Source: Streptacidiphilus neutrinimicus
GTDB taxonomy: Bacteria > Actinomycetota > Actinomycetes > Streptomycetales > Streptomycetaceae
Assembly: GCF_000787815.1 (NCBI RefSeq)
Contig: NZ_BBPO01000055.1
Location: 1 to 45,250 of the forward strand
Reading direction: 5' to 3'
Length of the DNA stretch: 45,250 bases
Shown here in pieces: positions 9,867-18,322 of the stretch (its first letter is position 1; every line of letters begins with the position of its first letter). The notes beneath the pieces were generated by a model. That model saw only the letters and a list, made by a program, of their open reading frames with translations, did no database searches and was not told the origin of the DNA. The position numbers and the translations under genes were made by a program.

Positions 9867-9898
9867 CTCTGCCCTCGGCGAATCTGCGGCGGGCAGAG
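9867..9898. promoter_or_regulatory. Tandem PopR-type operators upstream of clpP3
   Basis: Two overlapping imperfect palindromes, CTCTGCC-N3-GGCGAAT (9867-9883) and ATCTGCG-N3-GGCAGAG (9882-9898), end 71 bases before clpP3. As I recall, the PopR site of Streptomyces lividans is TTCTGCC-N3-GGCAGAA, in tandem upstream of clpP3. Match and position together support an activator site. Confidence 0.65.
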
Positions 9899-9969
9899 AA
9901 GCGGTCCTCCGAGGGCAGGGCGGGTCAAGAGTGGAGAGGACGGCATTCCCGCCTCGACCAGGAGACCTG

Positions 9970-10614
9970 ATGACTCCACCCACCACGCTCCCGTTCCCGC
10001 CGCGCGCGGAGCAGGGCGACACTCCGCCCAGCCGGTTCGACGACCACCTCGCGGCGCAGCTGCTGGACCAGCGGATCATCGTGCTCGGCACGCAGGTCGA
10101 CGACGTGTCCGTGAACCGTGTGTGCGCGCAGTTGCTGCTGCTGTCCGCGGAGGACGCGCGGACCGACATCAGCCTGTACATCAACAGTCCCGGCGGGTCG
10201 GTGACCGCGGGTCTGGCCATCTACGACACCATGCGGCTCATCCCGAACGACGTCTCGACGCTGGCGATGGGGTTCGCGGCCAGCATGGGCCAGTTCCTGC
10301 TGACCGTGGGGGCGTCCGGCAAGCGCTTCGCACTGCCGAACGCGCGGATCATGATGCACCAGCCCTCGGCGGGCATCGGCGGCACCGCCTCGGACATCGA
10401 GATCCAGGCGGAGAACCTCCAGTTCACCAAGAAGGCCATCGAGCGGATCACCGCCGAGCACACCGGGCAGAGCGAGGAGACGATCGCGCGGGACGGCGAC
10501 CGGGACCGCTGGTTCACAGCCGAGCAGGCCAGGGAGTACGGGATCGTGGACCAGGTGGTGGAGTCGCTCGCCGACATCCGTCCGGCCGCCTCGCGTCCGA
10601 GGATGGGGTTGTGA
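9970..10614 (+). CDS. clpP3: ATP-dependent Clp protease proteolytic subunit ClpP3
   Basis: 214-residue serine peptidase subunit that would form a tetradecamer with Clp ATPases. The catalytic triad is intact: Ser105 in GFAASMGQF, His130 in MMHQPSAG, and Asp in the DGDRDRWF motif near 177-179. The oligomerisation/handle region [19 protein letters not shown] is typical. ATG at 9970 is preceded by CAGGAG; a longer upstream open frame has no family similarity. clpP4 begins one base after its stop. With popR nearby this is the conditional clpP3-clpP4 operon of streptomycetes, which in S. lividans is switched on when ClpP1/ClpP2 activity is lost. Confidence 0.95.
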   Translation: MTPPTTLPFPPRAEQGDTPPSRFDDHLAAQLLDQRIIVLGTQVDDVSVNRVCAQLLLLSAEDARTDISLYINSPGGSVTAGLAIYDTMRLIPNDVSTLAMGFAASMGQFLLTVGASGKRFALPNARIMMHQPSAGIGGTASDIEIQAENLQFTKKAIERITAEHTGQSEETIARDGDRDRWFTAEQAREYGIVDQVVESLADIRPAASRPRMGL

Positions 10615-10615
10615 C

Positions 10616-11218
10616 ATGGGGTCGTACACGGTTCCCTACGTCGTCGAGCGCACCGCGCAGGGCGAGCGCTCCTTCGACGTGTTCAGCCGACTGCTGAACG
10701 AGCGCATCATCTTCCTCGGCACCGAGATCGACGACGGCGTGGCCAACGTCGTCATCGCGCAGCTCCTGCACCTGGAGTCGGCGAACCCGGAGCGCGAGAT
10801 CTCGATCTACCTCAACTCGCCCGGCGGATCGTTCACCTCGCTGATGGCCATCTACGACACCATGACCTTCGTCCAGGCGCCGATCTCCACGTTCTGCGTG
10901 GGCCAGGCGGCGTCGACGGCGGCGGTGCTGCTGGCCGGCGGGGATCCCGGTCGGCGGTTCATGCTCCAGCACGCCCGGGTGCTGCTCGGCCAGCCGGCCA
11001 GCGGCGGGCGGCAGGGGACGGTCTCCGACCTCAGCCTCGCCGCCAAGGAGATGGTCCGCATCCGCTCGCAGGTCGAGGAGGTCCTGTCCCGGCACACCCA
11101 CCACGACGTGGCGACGCTGCGGGCGGACATGGACCGCGACAAGGTGTTCACCGCGGAGGAGGCCGTCGGCTACGGGCTCGCCGACGAGGTGCTGAACCGG
11201 CGGCTCGCCTTCGCCTGA
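10616..11218 (+). CDS. clpP4: Clp protease subunit ClpP4, catalytic His replaced
   Basis: 200-residue partner of ClpP3. The nucleophile Ser100 is present ([12 protein letters not shown]) and so is the acidic DMDRD motif (171-175). The catalytic histidine segment, normally HQPLGG, reads GQPASGG, with Gly125 in place of His. By family logic this subunit should be unable to cleave peptides alone and would act as a structural or regulatory ring, like other degenerate Clp subunits. I believe the replacement may be general in streptomycete ClpP4, but I could not check. Directly follows clpP3 and is clearly co-transcribed. Confidence 0.93.
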   Translation: MGSYTVPYVVERTAQGERSFDVFSRLLNERIIFLGTEIDDGVANVVIAQLLHLESANPEREISIYLNSPGGSFTSLMAIYDTMTFVQAPISTFCVGQAASTAAVLLAGGDPGRRFMLQHARVLLGQPASGGRQGTVSDLSLAAKEMVRIRSQVEEVLSRHTHHDVATLRADMDRDKVFTAEEAVGYGLADEVLNRRLAFA

Positions 11219-11338
11219 CCGCGCGTTCGTCCGACCCGAGCGGGCGCGGCCTGGTCGCGGCCGCGTCGGAGCGGCCTCCAGCGACGGCCGGTCCGACGGC
11301 CGGCGGGTCCGACGGTCGGTTTGGAGCAGCCGGTACGG

Positions 11339-11797
11339 TCAGGCGGCCAGACAGAGACCGCCGTGCCGAGTCGTGGACGCCGTCGGCGCCGTGCGGCCGC
11401 GGCCGACCAGGCCGGCCCGGCTGCCGGCGTGCCGGACCAGGCCGTCCTGGGCGAGCGAGAGCAGATCCCCGAGCCCGAGACCCAGGGCGCGGGCGGCCGC
11501 AGCGAGCACCTCGGAGGAGGCCTCCTTGCGTCCGCGCTCCAGCTCCGACAGGTACGGCACCGAGATCCGCGCCGCGTCCGCGACGTCCTTCAACGTGCGC
11601 TCCTGGGCGCGCCGCTCGCGCCGCAGCGCGTCGCCGACGAGATCCCGCCACAGGGGCTCCCTCGGGGCCGGGGTCCGCTGGGGGCCCGTCGGCCGTTGCG
11701 AGGCGCGGGGCGCCTCGCGGGAGCCGGCCTCGCGGGAGCCGGGCGGGGAGGTCTGCGGGCGCAGGGGGATGACGCGGCGTTCGTTCGGCGCAGGCAT
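11339..11797 (-). CDS. popR: PopR-like XRE transcriptional activator of clpP3-clpP4
   Basis: 152-residue regulator with a Pro/Arg-rich N-terminus and an XRE helix-turn-helix at about residues 55-105 (ERTLKDVADAARISVPYLSE, then LERGRKEAS), as in ClgR/PopR. It lies convergent to clpP3-clpP4. The C-terminus is CLAA; in S. lividans PopR the terminal alanines mark the protein for ClpP1/P2 degradation, giving a feedback switch. The start is ATG 11797 because AAGGAG stands five bases upstream; the earlier GTG at 11803 overlaps that ribosome site. A PopR-like site lies about 50 bases upstream, suggesting autoregulation. Confidence 0.88.
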   Translation of the reverse strand: MPAPNERRVIPLRPQTSPPGSREAGSREAPRASQRPTGPQRTPAPREPLWRDLVGDALRRERRAQERTLKDVADAARISVPYLSELERGRKEASSEVLAAAARALGLGLGDLLSLAQDGLVRHAGSRAGLVGRGRTAPTASTTRHGGLCLAA

Positions 11798-11847
11798 GCT
11801 CACTCCTTCAGCGTAGGCAGCCGCGGCGCCAGGGGAAGGGAGCGGCG

Positions 11848-11864
11848 TTCTGCCCTGGGTGAAG
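11848..11864. promoter_or_regulatory. PopR-type operator upstream of popR
   Basis: TTCTGCC-N3-GGTGAAG: the first arm is a perfect match to the recalled PopR consensus and the second matches at four of seven positions. It lies between popR and the divergent exported-protein gene at 12025, so either or both could be controlled. Confidence 0.5.
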
Positions 11865-12024
11865 TCGCCTCGCCGAACCGGAGAAGCCGCCGGTCAACGT
11901 GCGAAAACCCTCCGTCTCTCGCGTCCCGGGACGCATTACGCGTCTCTTACACCCCCTTGCGTACCGGCGACCGCGGGCCCTCGCGGCGGCAGTCTGTTCC
12001 CCACCCGAGCGGATTGGAGCAGAC

Positions 12025-13524
12025 ATGCCGGGCATGCGACTCACAGCAAGCAGGGCTCGTTCCGGGCGGCGCAGGCGCCGTCTCGTGTTGGGTCTGCCGT
12101 TAGCGCTGGCGGTGGTCGTCGGCGGAGGCCTGGCCTTCGCCGACGTCACCCCGACGACCCCTCCGGTCACTGGCGCGGCGGCCGCGCCGACGAACTGGGG
12201 CGCGGTCCCCAGCCAGCCGGCCACGAACGCCTCGACGATGATGAGCGGCAACGTCATCGCGGCGAACATATCCCTGTCCACCATCAAGCTGAGCAGCGCG
12301 TTCAGTTATCTCTCCCCGGGCGGCGACGGGATGCCCCAGTGGACGCGGACCGTCACCGCCGTCGCCCCCGATGGCAGGCTGGAGGTGGCCTGGCAGGCGG
12401 CGAACGCCGTCCACGTCACCCCCGTCGACCAGTGGCTGCGCCGCACCGGACCGGACGCCGTGATCACCGGCGCCCACGAGATCGGCGGCCTGGTCGCCTT
12501 CAACGACGGCTTCGCGCTGCTCACCCGCTTCGCGGACCACAACCGCTGGGGCGAGACCGCCGCCGAGCTGATCCGGGTGCGCAACGGCCATGTCGCCTTC
12601 GCCGTCAAGCTGACCGGCGCCGCCAGCCACGACACCTCCCCGATGCTCGACGGCCAGCTCAGCTGGAACGGCAGCCGCTACGCCGCCGTCTTCACCGTGC
12701 ACGGGGCCGGCGGCTCCGAGAACGGCCGGTGGGGCGACAAGATGGTCTACGTCAGCGACTCCGGGCGGATGCTCTCCGGCGGTCGCGCGTGGGGGTGTCG
12801 GGGTGACGCCGGGCGCACCCTCGGCTGGTCGGGCTCGTCGGCGGCGTACAACTGCTACGACGACATGACCGCCGCCGGTTCGGCGCTGACCACCGGAGAC
12901 GACATGGTGCAGGCAGGAAACGGGAGTTGGGTGACCGCCCTGTCCTCGCTCGGGCCGGTCTCCACTCGGAAGAACGCCCTCACCTGGAAGATCGCCCCGC
13001 GCTGGAGCACTCCCCAGGCCGTGCTGTTCTTCGTCAACTCCAACTCCCACAGCGCGCGTTCGGTCATCCTGACCAGCACGCGGGGAACGACGAACGTCAA
13101 CGTCCATGTGGCCCCCTACGGGAGGACGGCCCTGCTGGTCAGTTGGGAGTCGTTCCTGCACGGCGCCTTCACCGGCACGCACTTCCGGCTGATCGACCTG
13201 AACGGCCGGTTCCTCACCCCGGACCTCGTGCTGAACATCCACATCTCCGGCACCATCACCGTGCTGGCCAACGGGGACCTGGTCTGGGCCTTCGTCCGGC
13301 AGACCCCCGTCTACGGCCACCGCATGCACAGTTGGCCGACCGTCACCTCGCTGTTCCTGGCCCGTCTGCACGTGAGCCTCACCGTGACCGGCTCGCCCTC
13401 CCCGATGCCCACCCCCACGATGACACCCACCCCGACCACGACGCCCATGCCCACCACCATGCCGCCGACCTCCGCGCCCAGCGTCCCCGCAGCGCCGAGC
13501 ACGGTCGCGGGCACGCACTTCTGA
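12025..13524 (+). CDS. Exported protein of unknown function with Pro/Thr-rich tail
   Basis: 499 residues. An Arg-rich n-region (GRRRRRL), a hydrophobic core (VLGLPLALAVVVGGGLAFA) and a cleavable-looking AFA site indicate export. The middle is beta-rich with many Trp, Tyr and Asn residues and two Cys close together (WGCRGDAG ... YNCYDD), possibly a disulfide; I do not recognise a family. Residues about 462-490 are a Pro/Thr/Met linker (PTPTMTPTPTTTPMPTT), typical of cell-wall spacers, yet no LPXTG follows. The signal peptide contains a TTA leucine codon at 12100-12102, so translation may depend on bldA tRNA. ATG 12025 has GGAG upstream in the block CGGATTGGAG, which also precedes the next gene. 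Confidence 0.75.
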   Translation: MPGMRLTASRARSGRRRRRLVLGLPLALAVVVGGGLAFADVTPTTPPVTGAAAAPTNWGAVPSQPATNASTMMSGNVIAANISLSTIKLSSAFSYLSPGGDGMPQWTRTVTAVAPDGRLEVAWQAANAVHVTPVDQWLRRTGPDAVITGAHEIGGLVAFNDGFALLTRFADHNRWGETAAELIRVRNGHVAFAVKLTGAASHDTSPMLDGQLSWNGSRYAAVFTVHGAGGSENGRWGDKMVYVSDSGRMLSGGRAWGCRGDAGRTLGWSGSSAAYNCYDDMTAAGSALTTGDDMVQAGNGSWVTALSSLGPVSTRKNALTWKIAPRWSTPQAVLFFVNSNSHSARSVILTSTRGTTNVNVHVAPYGRTALLVSWESFLHGAFTGTHFRLIDLNGRFLTPDLVLNIHISGTITVLANGDLVWAFVRQTPVYGHRMHSWPTVTSLFLARLHVSLTVTGSPSPMPTPTMTPTPTTTPMPTTMPPTSAPSVPAAPSTVAGTHF

Positions 13525-13539
13525 CCATCCCGCCCGACA

Positions 13540-13567
13540 GCGGCCCCCGTACCCCCGCGGGGGCCGC
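13540..13567. terminator. Hairpin terminator after exported protein gene
   Basis: Perfect 10-bp GC arms (13540-13549 and 13558-13567) with an 8-base loop, starting 16 bases after the stop codon. The rest of the 276-bp spacer to the next gene shows no other feature beyond its ribosome site. Confidence 0.7.
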
Positions 13568-13800
13568 CCCCCTTGATGACGGCCGGTCAGCAGGCTTTTT
13601 CCGCAGTCCAAGTGGTCGCGTGGGATCGATTACCGATTCCTAACGTGAGGGCTCCGGAACGGGGTGACCCGTGGTTGGTCTGCGAGGCTCGGCGCCGGGG
13701 GGAACGCATACGGCACACAAGGCTCTGGCGCCACACCGGTCACAGGAGCCATGTGGATCGCGGCCCACAGTCGTTGGGCCGGATTGGAGTTGAGTCGCAC

Positions 13801-15555
13801 ATGCGCCATTCGGACAAGCCCCGACACTCACGCTTCACGCCGGACCGACGGCGACGACGCCCCGGCAGGAAGCTCAGCTGGATCGCTCTGCTGGTCGGGC
13901 TGCCACTGGTCGCCGGCGGTCTGGCCACCGCGCTGGCGGCGAACAACCAGCAGGCGGCCGCGCCGGCGGCGGCGGTCAACCCCAACTGCACGCTGGTCGT
14001 CCCGCCGAACCCGCTCAGCGCCAAGGGCCTGGCCACCCCGTACCAGCTGGTGGCCACTGACGCGGCCGCGGGCCCCTGCAACGAGGCCAACGCCAACCAG
14101 TCCGCGTTCGTCGAGGCCGCGATCGCCGCCCCGGGCGGACAGGTGACCCTGTACGACCCGCTGGTGATCGACCAGGGCACCCAGCCCGCCGCGCCGACCA
14201 CGCCCGCCACCGTCCCCGCGGGGTCGACGGTCGGGATCTGGTTCGGCTTCAACGGAACCAACCTGACCCTGAAGAACACGGCCGGCACCAACGCGTTGGG
14301 CCAGGGACGGTGTGTGAACGGAGCGGGTGCCTCGATCTTCGGCCAGTTCGCCTACTGCAACGCCCCCGCGTTCTTCCGCAACGCGAACCGGCAGATAGCG
14401 GCCAACCAGCTGCAGGTCCCGGCGGTCGGCACCGCCAAGGACGGCCTGCCCTGTCCGACCACCCGCGACTTCTCCGTGGTGGACCAGGACCAGAGCGACA
14501 ACGTGGTCACCCACTACCTGGCCACCGCGAACGGCCAGACCGCGCAGAACAACGCCGCCAGCAAGGCCGCGCTGCAGAACCAGCAGTTGGTGGACCTGGC
14601 CAACGGCAGCGACAACCTGCTGCTGAACCAGTTCGTCGACCCGACCCTGGGCTGCACCCCCTTCACCCGGCCCGACCAGTCCAGCGACGGCATGGCCTCC
14701 GGCGCCCTGCCCCTGGACGAGCTCTCCGCGGCGGCGAACCAGCAGGCCCCGATCGCGCTGGTCCCGCTGACCGACCCGATGACGCTGAACAACAAGAAGG
14801 GCAGCAACACCAAGACCAACCTCTACCGCGCCGGCGTCGACATGAGGACGACCGCTGCGGGCGACAACGGCAACGGCGCCACCTACTGCCAGAACTTCTT
14901 CGGCAGCGCGATGGGGATCCAACGCGTCTTCAAGGACCAGGCCATCTTCATGAACGGGCCCTCGGTCGACGCGGCCATGGCCAACAACCTCTTCACCTTC
15001 CTGGCCATGCGCGCCAACCAGTCCTTCACCAACCTCAACTGCGGCGGTCTGCTCAACGTGGCCAACCCGATCACGCTGACCACGGACGGCAACGGCGTGG
15101 TGATCAACGCGACGTTCACCCCGCTCGGCCAGGCGCCGGCCGCACCCGCGCCCGGCGCGGCGACCCCGACCGCGACGCCCACGGCGACCTGCACCGCCGC
15201 TTCCCCGACCACGATGGGCGGCATGTCGGCTTCTCCGAGTGCGATGGGCGGCATGTCGGCCTCTCCGAGCGCGATGGGCGGGATGTCCGCTTCCCCGACC
15301 ACGACGGGCGGCATGACCGTTTCCCCCACCACGACGGGCGGCACGTCGGCCGCTCCGAGCGCCATGGGCGGTATGACCGTCTCCCCGAGCGCGATGGGCG
15401 GTGCGACCGCCTCTCCGAGCGCGTCCGCGTCCTCCCCGGCGGCGGCCTGCGCCTCGCCGATGCCCGTCGCGACCAACACCGCCGCGAACGGCTCGCCCAT
15501 CCCCACCGCGTCCGCCACCACGGGCGGGCGGCACCATCACCACATGAGGTGGTGA
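13801..15555 (+). CDS. Exported protein with Met-rich decapeptide repeats and C-terminal His4
   Basis: 584 residues. A basic n-region (DRRRRRPGRKL) and a hydrophobic core (SWIALLVGLPLVAGGLATALA) form the export signal. Residues about 55-435 are an unrecognised Asn/Gln/Thr-rich domain with at least eight cysteines (PNCTLVV, GPCNEAN, GRCVNGAG, FAYCNAPAF, LPCPTTR, LGCTPFT, TYCQNFF, LNCGGLL), suggesting disulfides outside the cell. After a Pro/Ala/Thr linker come about seven 10-residue units (ASPSAMGGMS type) and the tail GGRHHHHMRW. Met-rich MGGM and His clusters recall copper-binding tails, but that is inference. Shares an upstream CGGATTGGAG block with the preceding exported protein gene, so the two may work together. 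Confidence 0.75.
   Translation: MRHSDKPRHSRFTPDRRRRRPGRKLSWIALLVGLPLVAGGLATALAANNQQAAAPAAAVNPNCTLVVPPNPLSAKGLATPYQLVATDAAAGPCNEANANQSAFVEAAIAAPGGQVTLYDPLVIDQGTQPAAPTTPATVPAGSTVGIWFGFNGTNLTLKNTAGTNALGQGRCVNGAGASIFGQFAYCNAPAFFRNANRQIAANQLQVPAVGTAKDGLPCPTTRDFSVVDQDQSDNVVTHYLATANGQTAQNNAASKAALQNQQLVDLANGSDNLLLNQFVDPTLGCTPFTRPDQSSDGMASGALPLDELSAAANQQAPIALVPLTDPMTLNNKKGSNTKTNLYRAGVDMRTTAAGDNGNGATYCQNFFGSAMGIQRVFKDQAIFMNGPSVDAAMANNLFTFLAMRANQSFTNLNCGGLLNVANPITLTTDGNGVVINATFTPLGQAPAAPAPGAATPTATPTATCTAASPTTMGGMSASPSAMGGMSASPSAMGGMSASPTTTGGMTVSPTTTGGTSAAPSAMGGMTVSPSAMGGATASPSASASSPAAACASPMPVATNTAANGSPIPTASATTGGRHHHHMRW
15199..15438 (+). repeat. 30-bp in-frame tandem repeat coding for MGGMS-type decapeptides
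   Basis: Seven 30-bp units from 15199 to 15408 encode variants of ASPSAMGGMS, and a degenerate eighth runs to 15438. The second and third units are identical in protein; later units drift (TTTGGMT, SAMGGAT), as expected of slippage or recombination followed by divergence. Confidence 0.9.
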
Positions 15556-15559
15556 CCTG

Positions 15560-15589
15560 GGCGGGGCCGCCCCGCACGGCGGCCCCGCC
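15560..15589. terminator. First of two tandem hairpin terminators
   Basis: Perfect 12-bp arms (15560-15571 and 15578-15589) with a 6-base loop, four bases past the stop of the exported Met-rich protein. Confidence 0.8.
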
Positions 15590-15594
15590 GTCCC

Positions 15595-15625
15595 GCGTGC
15601 GGGCGTCCAGGAGACGCCCGCACGC
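15595..15625. terminator. Second tandem hairpin terminator, facing the convergent gene
   Basis: Perfect 13-bp arms (15595-15607 and 15613-15625) with a 5-base loop, ten bases from the stop of the convergent gene at 15636. The pair gives each gene its own terminator. Confidence 0.8.
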
Positions 15626-15635
15626 CGGGCATACC

Positions 15636-16703
15636 CTACGGCTCGACCGTGTACGGGTGGGAGGGGCGGCCCGCGTCGAGCGGCGTGAACCAGTCCGCGA
15701 CGTCCGGGATGTCGTCCATGGCCGGAGCGGAGGGCCACGCATGGCCGATCTCGTCGCAGAGGCTGTCGCGCACGGCGTCGAGCGCTTCGTGAACGCCGCG
15801 GTGCAGGAGTCCGTGGAGGTCGAGGGTGGCCTCGGCGGTCTCCAGCAGGAGGCGAAGCAGGAGCTCCTCGGCGACGCAGCCGAGCCGGGCGAATCCGGGG
15901 CGGCAGAGCCGGTCGGTGAGCGTGACGGCGGCGACCAGGAGCCTGCGGGCGAACAGCGGGGTGTAAAGGTGGGCGAACCCCCACGGGAGACCTTCGAGTT
16001 GGAGTAGCCCGTCGGTGCACTCCGCCGCGCTGGGGCTTCCGTCGAGGGCGGCGACGTCCTCGAAGAGCTCGTCGATGAGGACGTCGATGCTGTAGACCAG
16101 CGCGCCCGCGGCCAGCTCGGCCTCGGCGGTCGCCGGCCCGAAGGACGCGAGGGCGACTCCGGCCAACCGGGGCGCGAGCGCGGAGATCGCGGCACGCATG
16201 TCCTCCTCGTGCGCCTCGACGTCCGTCACCCCGGAGGCAGCACCAGCCCCGGCGTCGGCCCCCGCCCCGGTCCCGGTGCCGCCTGGGGCGCGATGGGCGC
16301 GGGCGCGGGCGCGGGCCTCCGGCTTCGCGGCGGCGGCGTCCGGGCTGCCGGCCGAGCGAAAGCTCTCCTCTGCCAGGTCGAGGTGGAGTTCGACCTCGCA
16401 CCGGTCGACGGTCCACTGCGCGAGCAACTCGGTGTGCCGCAGGACCTCGCCCATCACCGCCTCGACCGCTGCCTCGGCGTCCTCCAGCCTGGGCGCGTCG
16501 ACGAAGACCCTCAGCAGCGCCCCGTCCGGGTGGACGCCGATGAAGTGGTCGGTGATCTCGACGACCTGCCCGGTCTCGTCCTCGATCGACTCGACCGCGT
16601 CGAGCCCCTCCCGCAGGAGGTGGACGACGCCCGCCCGCTGGAGCGGGTCGAGCGCGGGGGAGTCCTCGGGCTGGCTGGTGTCCACGGTGACCGCGTAGCT
16701 CAT
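15636..16703 (-). CDS. Hypothetical two-domain protein
   Basis: 355 residues, no signal peptide or membrane span. Residues 1-112 look alpha/beta (VVEITDHFIGVHPDGALLRV). Residues about 112-160 are an Ala/Gly/Arg linker (GGTGTGAGADAGAGAASG). The rest is helical, Leu/Ala/Glu-rich, with repeated pairs of acidic residues. I do not recognise a family. The start is uncertain: ATG 16703 has GGAGG only one base away, and upstream GTG/TTG codons (to 16757) are in frame without a ribosome site. It is divergent from the DUF2079 gene across an 83-bp spacer. Confidence 0.6.
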   Translation of the reverse strand: MSYAVTVDTSQPEDSPALDPLQRAGVVHLLREGLDAVESIEDETGQVVEITDHFIGVHPDGALLRVFVDAPRLEDAEAAVEAVMGEVLRHTELLAQWTVDRCEVELHLDLAEESFRSAGSPDAAAAKPEARARARAHRAPGGTGTGAGADAGAGAASGVTDVEAHEEDMRAAISALAPRLAGVALASFGPATAEAELAAGALVYSIDVLIDELFEDVAALDGSPSAAECTDGLLQLEGLPWGFAHLYTPLFARRLLVAAVTLTDRLCRPGFARLGCVAEELLLRLLLETAEATLDLHGLLHRGVHEALDAVRDSLCDEIGHAWPSAPAMDDIPDVADWFTPLDAGRPSHPYTVEP

Positions 16704-16786
16704 GCCTCCAGGCTGCCCCGGAGACACCCCTGATAAGAGGAGAGTCGCTTGCCGCAATAGGTCGGCGAGCTATATATGTAAGTGAC

Positions 16787-18322
16787 ATGAGTATGCTCGG
16801 GGGGCCTGCCGCCCCGTCCGTCCTGCGGCCCGGCGCGACCGGGGCCGGCGCGACCGGGGCCGGCGTACAGGCGGCACCAGACGGAATCCCCACACGAGCC
16901 CGGACGCCGCTGACCGCCCTGCCGTGGGCGCTGACCGCGCTGTTCGCGGTGCTGTACACCGTGGTCTCGGTCCGCCGGAACGACCGGATGCTCAGCATGG
17001 GGTACGACCTCGGCATCTTCGAGCAGGCCGTCAAGGCCTACGCCCACCTCCGTGCGCCCGTCGTGCCGTTGAAGGGGCCCGGCTACAACCTGCTCGGCGA
17101 CCACTTCCACCCCGTCCTGATGCTGCTGGCGCCGGCCTACCGGCTCCTCCCCACGCCGGTCACCCTGCTGGTCGCGCAGGCCCTGCTCATGGCCCTGGCC
17201 GTCCTGCCGCTCGCCCGCTGGGCGCTGGCCCAACACGGCCCGAGGGCGGCCGTGTTGGTGGGGTGCGCGGTCGGCAGCTCGTGGGGGATCGTGAAGGCGG
17301 TCTCCTTCGACTTCCACGAGATCGCGTTCGCCGTCCCGCTGCTGGCGTTCACGGTCGAGGCCCTCGGCCGCAGGCGCTGGCACGCGGCGCTGTGGTGGAG
17401 CCTGCCGCTGGTGCTGGTGAAGGAGGACCTGGGCCTGACCGTCGCGGCGGTCGGCGTGTACGTCGCCTGGTACGGACGCCGTCCCCGCCTCGGACTGCCG
17501 CTCGCGGGCTTCGGGCTGTCGGCCACCGCCCTGGAAGTCCTGGTGGTGATCCCGTCGTTCAACCCGCACGGCGCCTTCGACTACCTGCCGCAGCTCTCCG
17601 CCTCGGGCGCGGGCCCGGCGCACCTGGCGACGCACCTGCTGTGGCCGCCGCTCAAGTGGCTCACACTGCTGATGCTCGTCGCGCCCACCGGGTTCCTCTG
17701 CCTACGTGCCCCGCTGCTGTGGCTCACCGTTCCGACGCTGCTGTGGCGCTTCGCCTCCGACAACCCGAACTACTGGGGCGTCAGCTACCACTACAGCGCG
17801 GTCCTCATGCCGGTCGTCTTCGCCGCGATGCTGCAGCGGACGCCGCACGTCACCCCACGACTGCTGCGGGCGGGACGGCGCGGCGTCGCCGCCTTCGCCT
17901 GCCTGATGATCCCGGTCTACCCGCTGCACGAGGTGATGATGCCCGAGGTCTGGCAGACCTCGGCCCACGTCCGCACGGCCGGGCAGGTCCTGGCGCTCAT
18001 ACCCGACGGCGCGACCGTCGCCGCCTCCGACCACCTCGCCGCCCAGCTCGTCAGCCGCACCACCGTCAGCCTCTACTGCGCCGCCCCCACCGCCGCCGGG
18101 CCCCAGTGGGTCGTCGTCGACCGCACCGACCCCACCGTCAAGGCCCCCTGCCCGGCGAACCGGACGCGGTACTGGCTCGACACCTACCGACGCGACGGCT
18201 ATCGGGTCCGCGCCGACCGCGACAGCGTGATCCTCCTCGAACGGGGTGAACGCCGGCGCGCGCCGGTGAACGTCGCCGCGCTCCGGCCGACGGCTACAGC
18301 CAGCCGCGCTGGGCCGCCTTGA
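16787..18322 (+). CDS. DUF2079 polytopic membrane protein
   Basis: 511-residue integral membrane protein. After a Gly/Ala/Thr-rich N-terminus it has a hydrophobic helix at about 44-61, then the DUF2079 signature MGYDLGIFEQAV and GYNLLGDHFHPVL, followed by several further membrane helices (LLVAQALLMALAVLPLA; WLTLLMLVAPTGFLCL; GVAAFACLMIPVYPL). A soluble C-terminal part of about 110 residues follows (PDGATVAASDHLAAQLVSR). The family is distantly similar to GT-C-type glycosyltransferases, with unproven function. There is no convincing ribosome site upstream and the local DNA is unusually AT-rich (TATATATG), so the mRNA may be leaderless. Its 3' end overlaps the convergent LuxR-type gene by 29 bases. 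Confidence 0.82.
   Translation: MSMLGGPAAPSVLRPGATGAGATGAGVQAAPDGIPTRARTPLTALPWALTALFAVLYTVVSVRRNDRMLSMGYDLGIFEQAVKAYAHLRAPVVPLKGPGYNLLGDHFHPVLMLLAPAYRLLPTPVTLLVAQALLMALAVLPLARWALAQHGPRAAVLVGCAVGSSWGIVKAVSFDFHEIAFAVPLLAFTVEALGRRRWHAALWWSLPLVLVKEDLGLTVAAVGVYVAWYGRRPRLGLPLAGFGLSATALEVLVVIPSFNPHGAFDYLPQLSASGAGPAHLATHLLWPPLKWLTLLMLVAPTGFLCLRAPLLWLTVPTLLWRFASDNPNYWGVSYHYSAVLMPVVFAAMLQRTPHVTPRLLRAGRRGVAAFACLMIPVYPLHEVMMPEVWQTSAHVRTAGQVLALIPDGATVAASDHLAAQLVSRTTVSLYCAAPTAAGPQWVVVDRTDPTVKAPCPANRTRYWLDTYRRDGYRVRADRDSVILLERGERRRAPVNVAALRPTATASRAGPP

Noticed and set aside
8157-10697. Long plus-strand frame spanning the berberine-type oxidase and clpP3
   Set aside because: It is out of frame with clpP3 and antisense to the oxidase; composition is low-complexity and no domain is visible.
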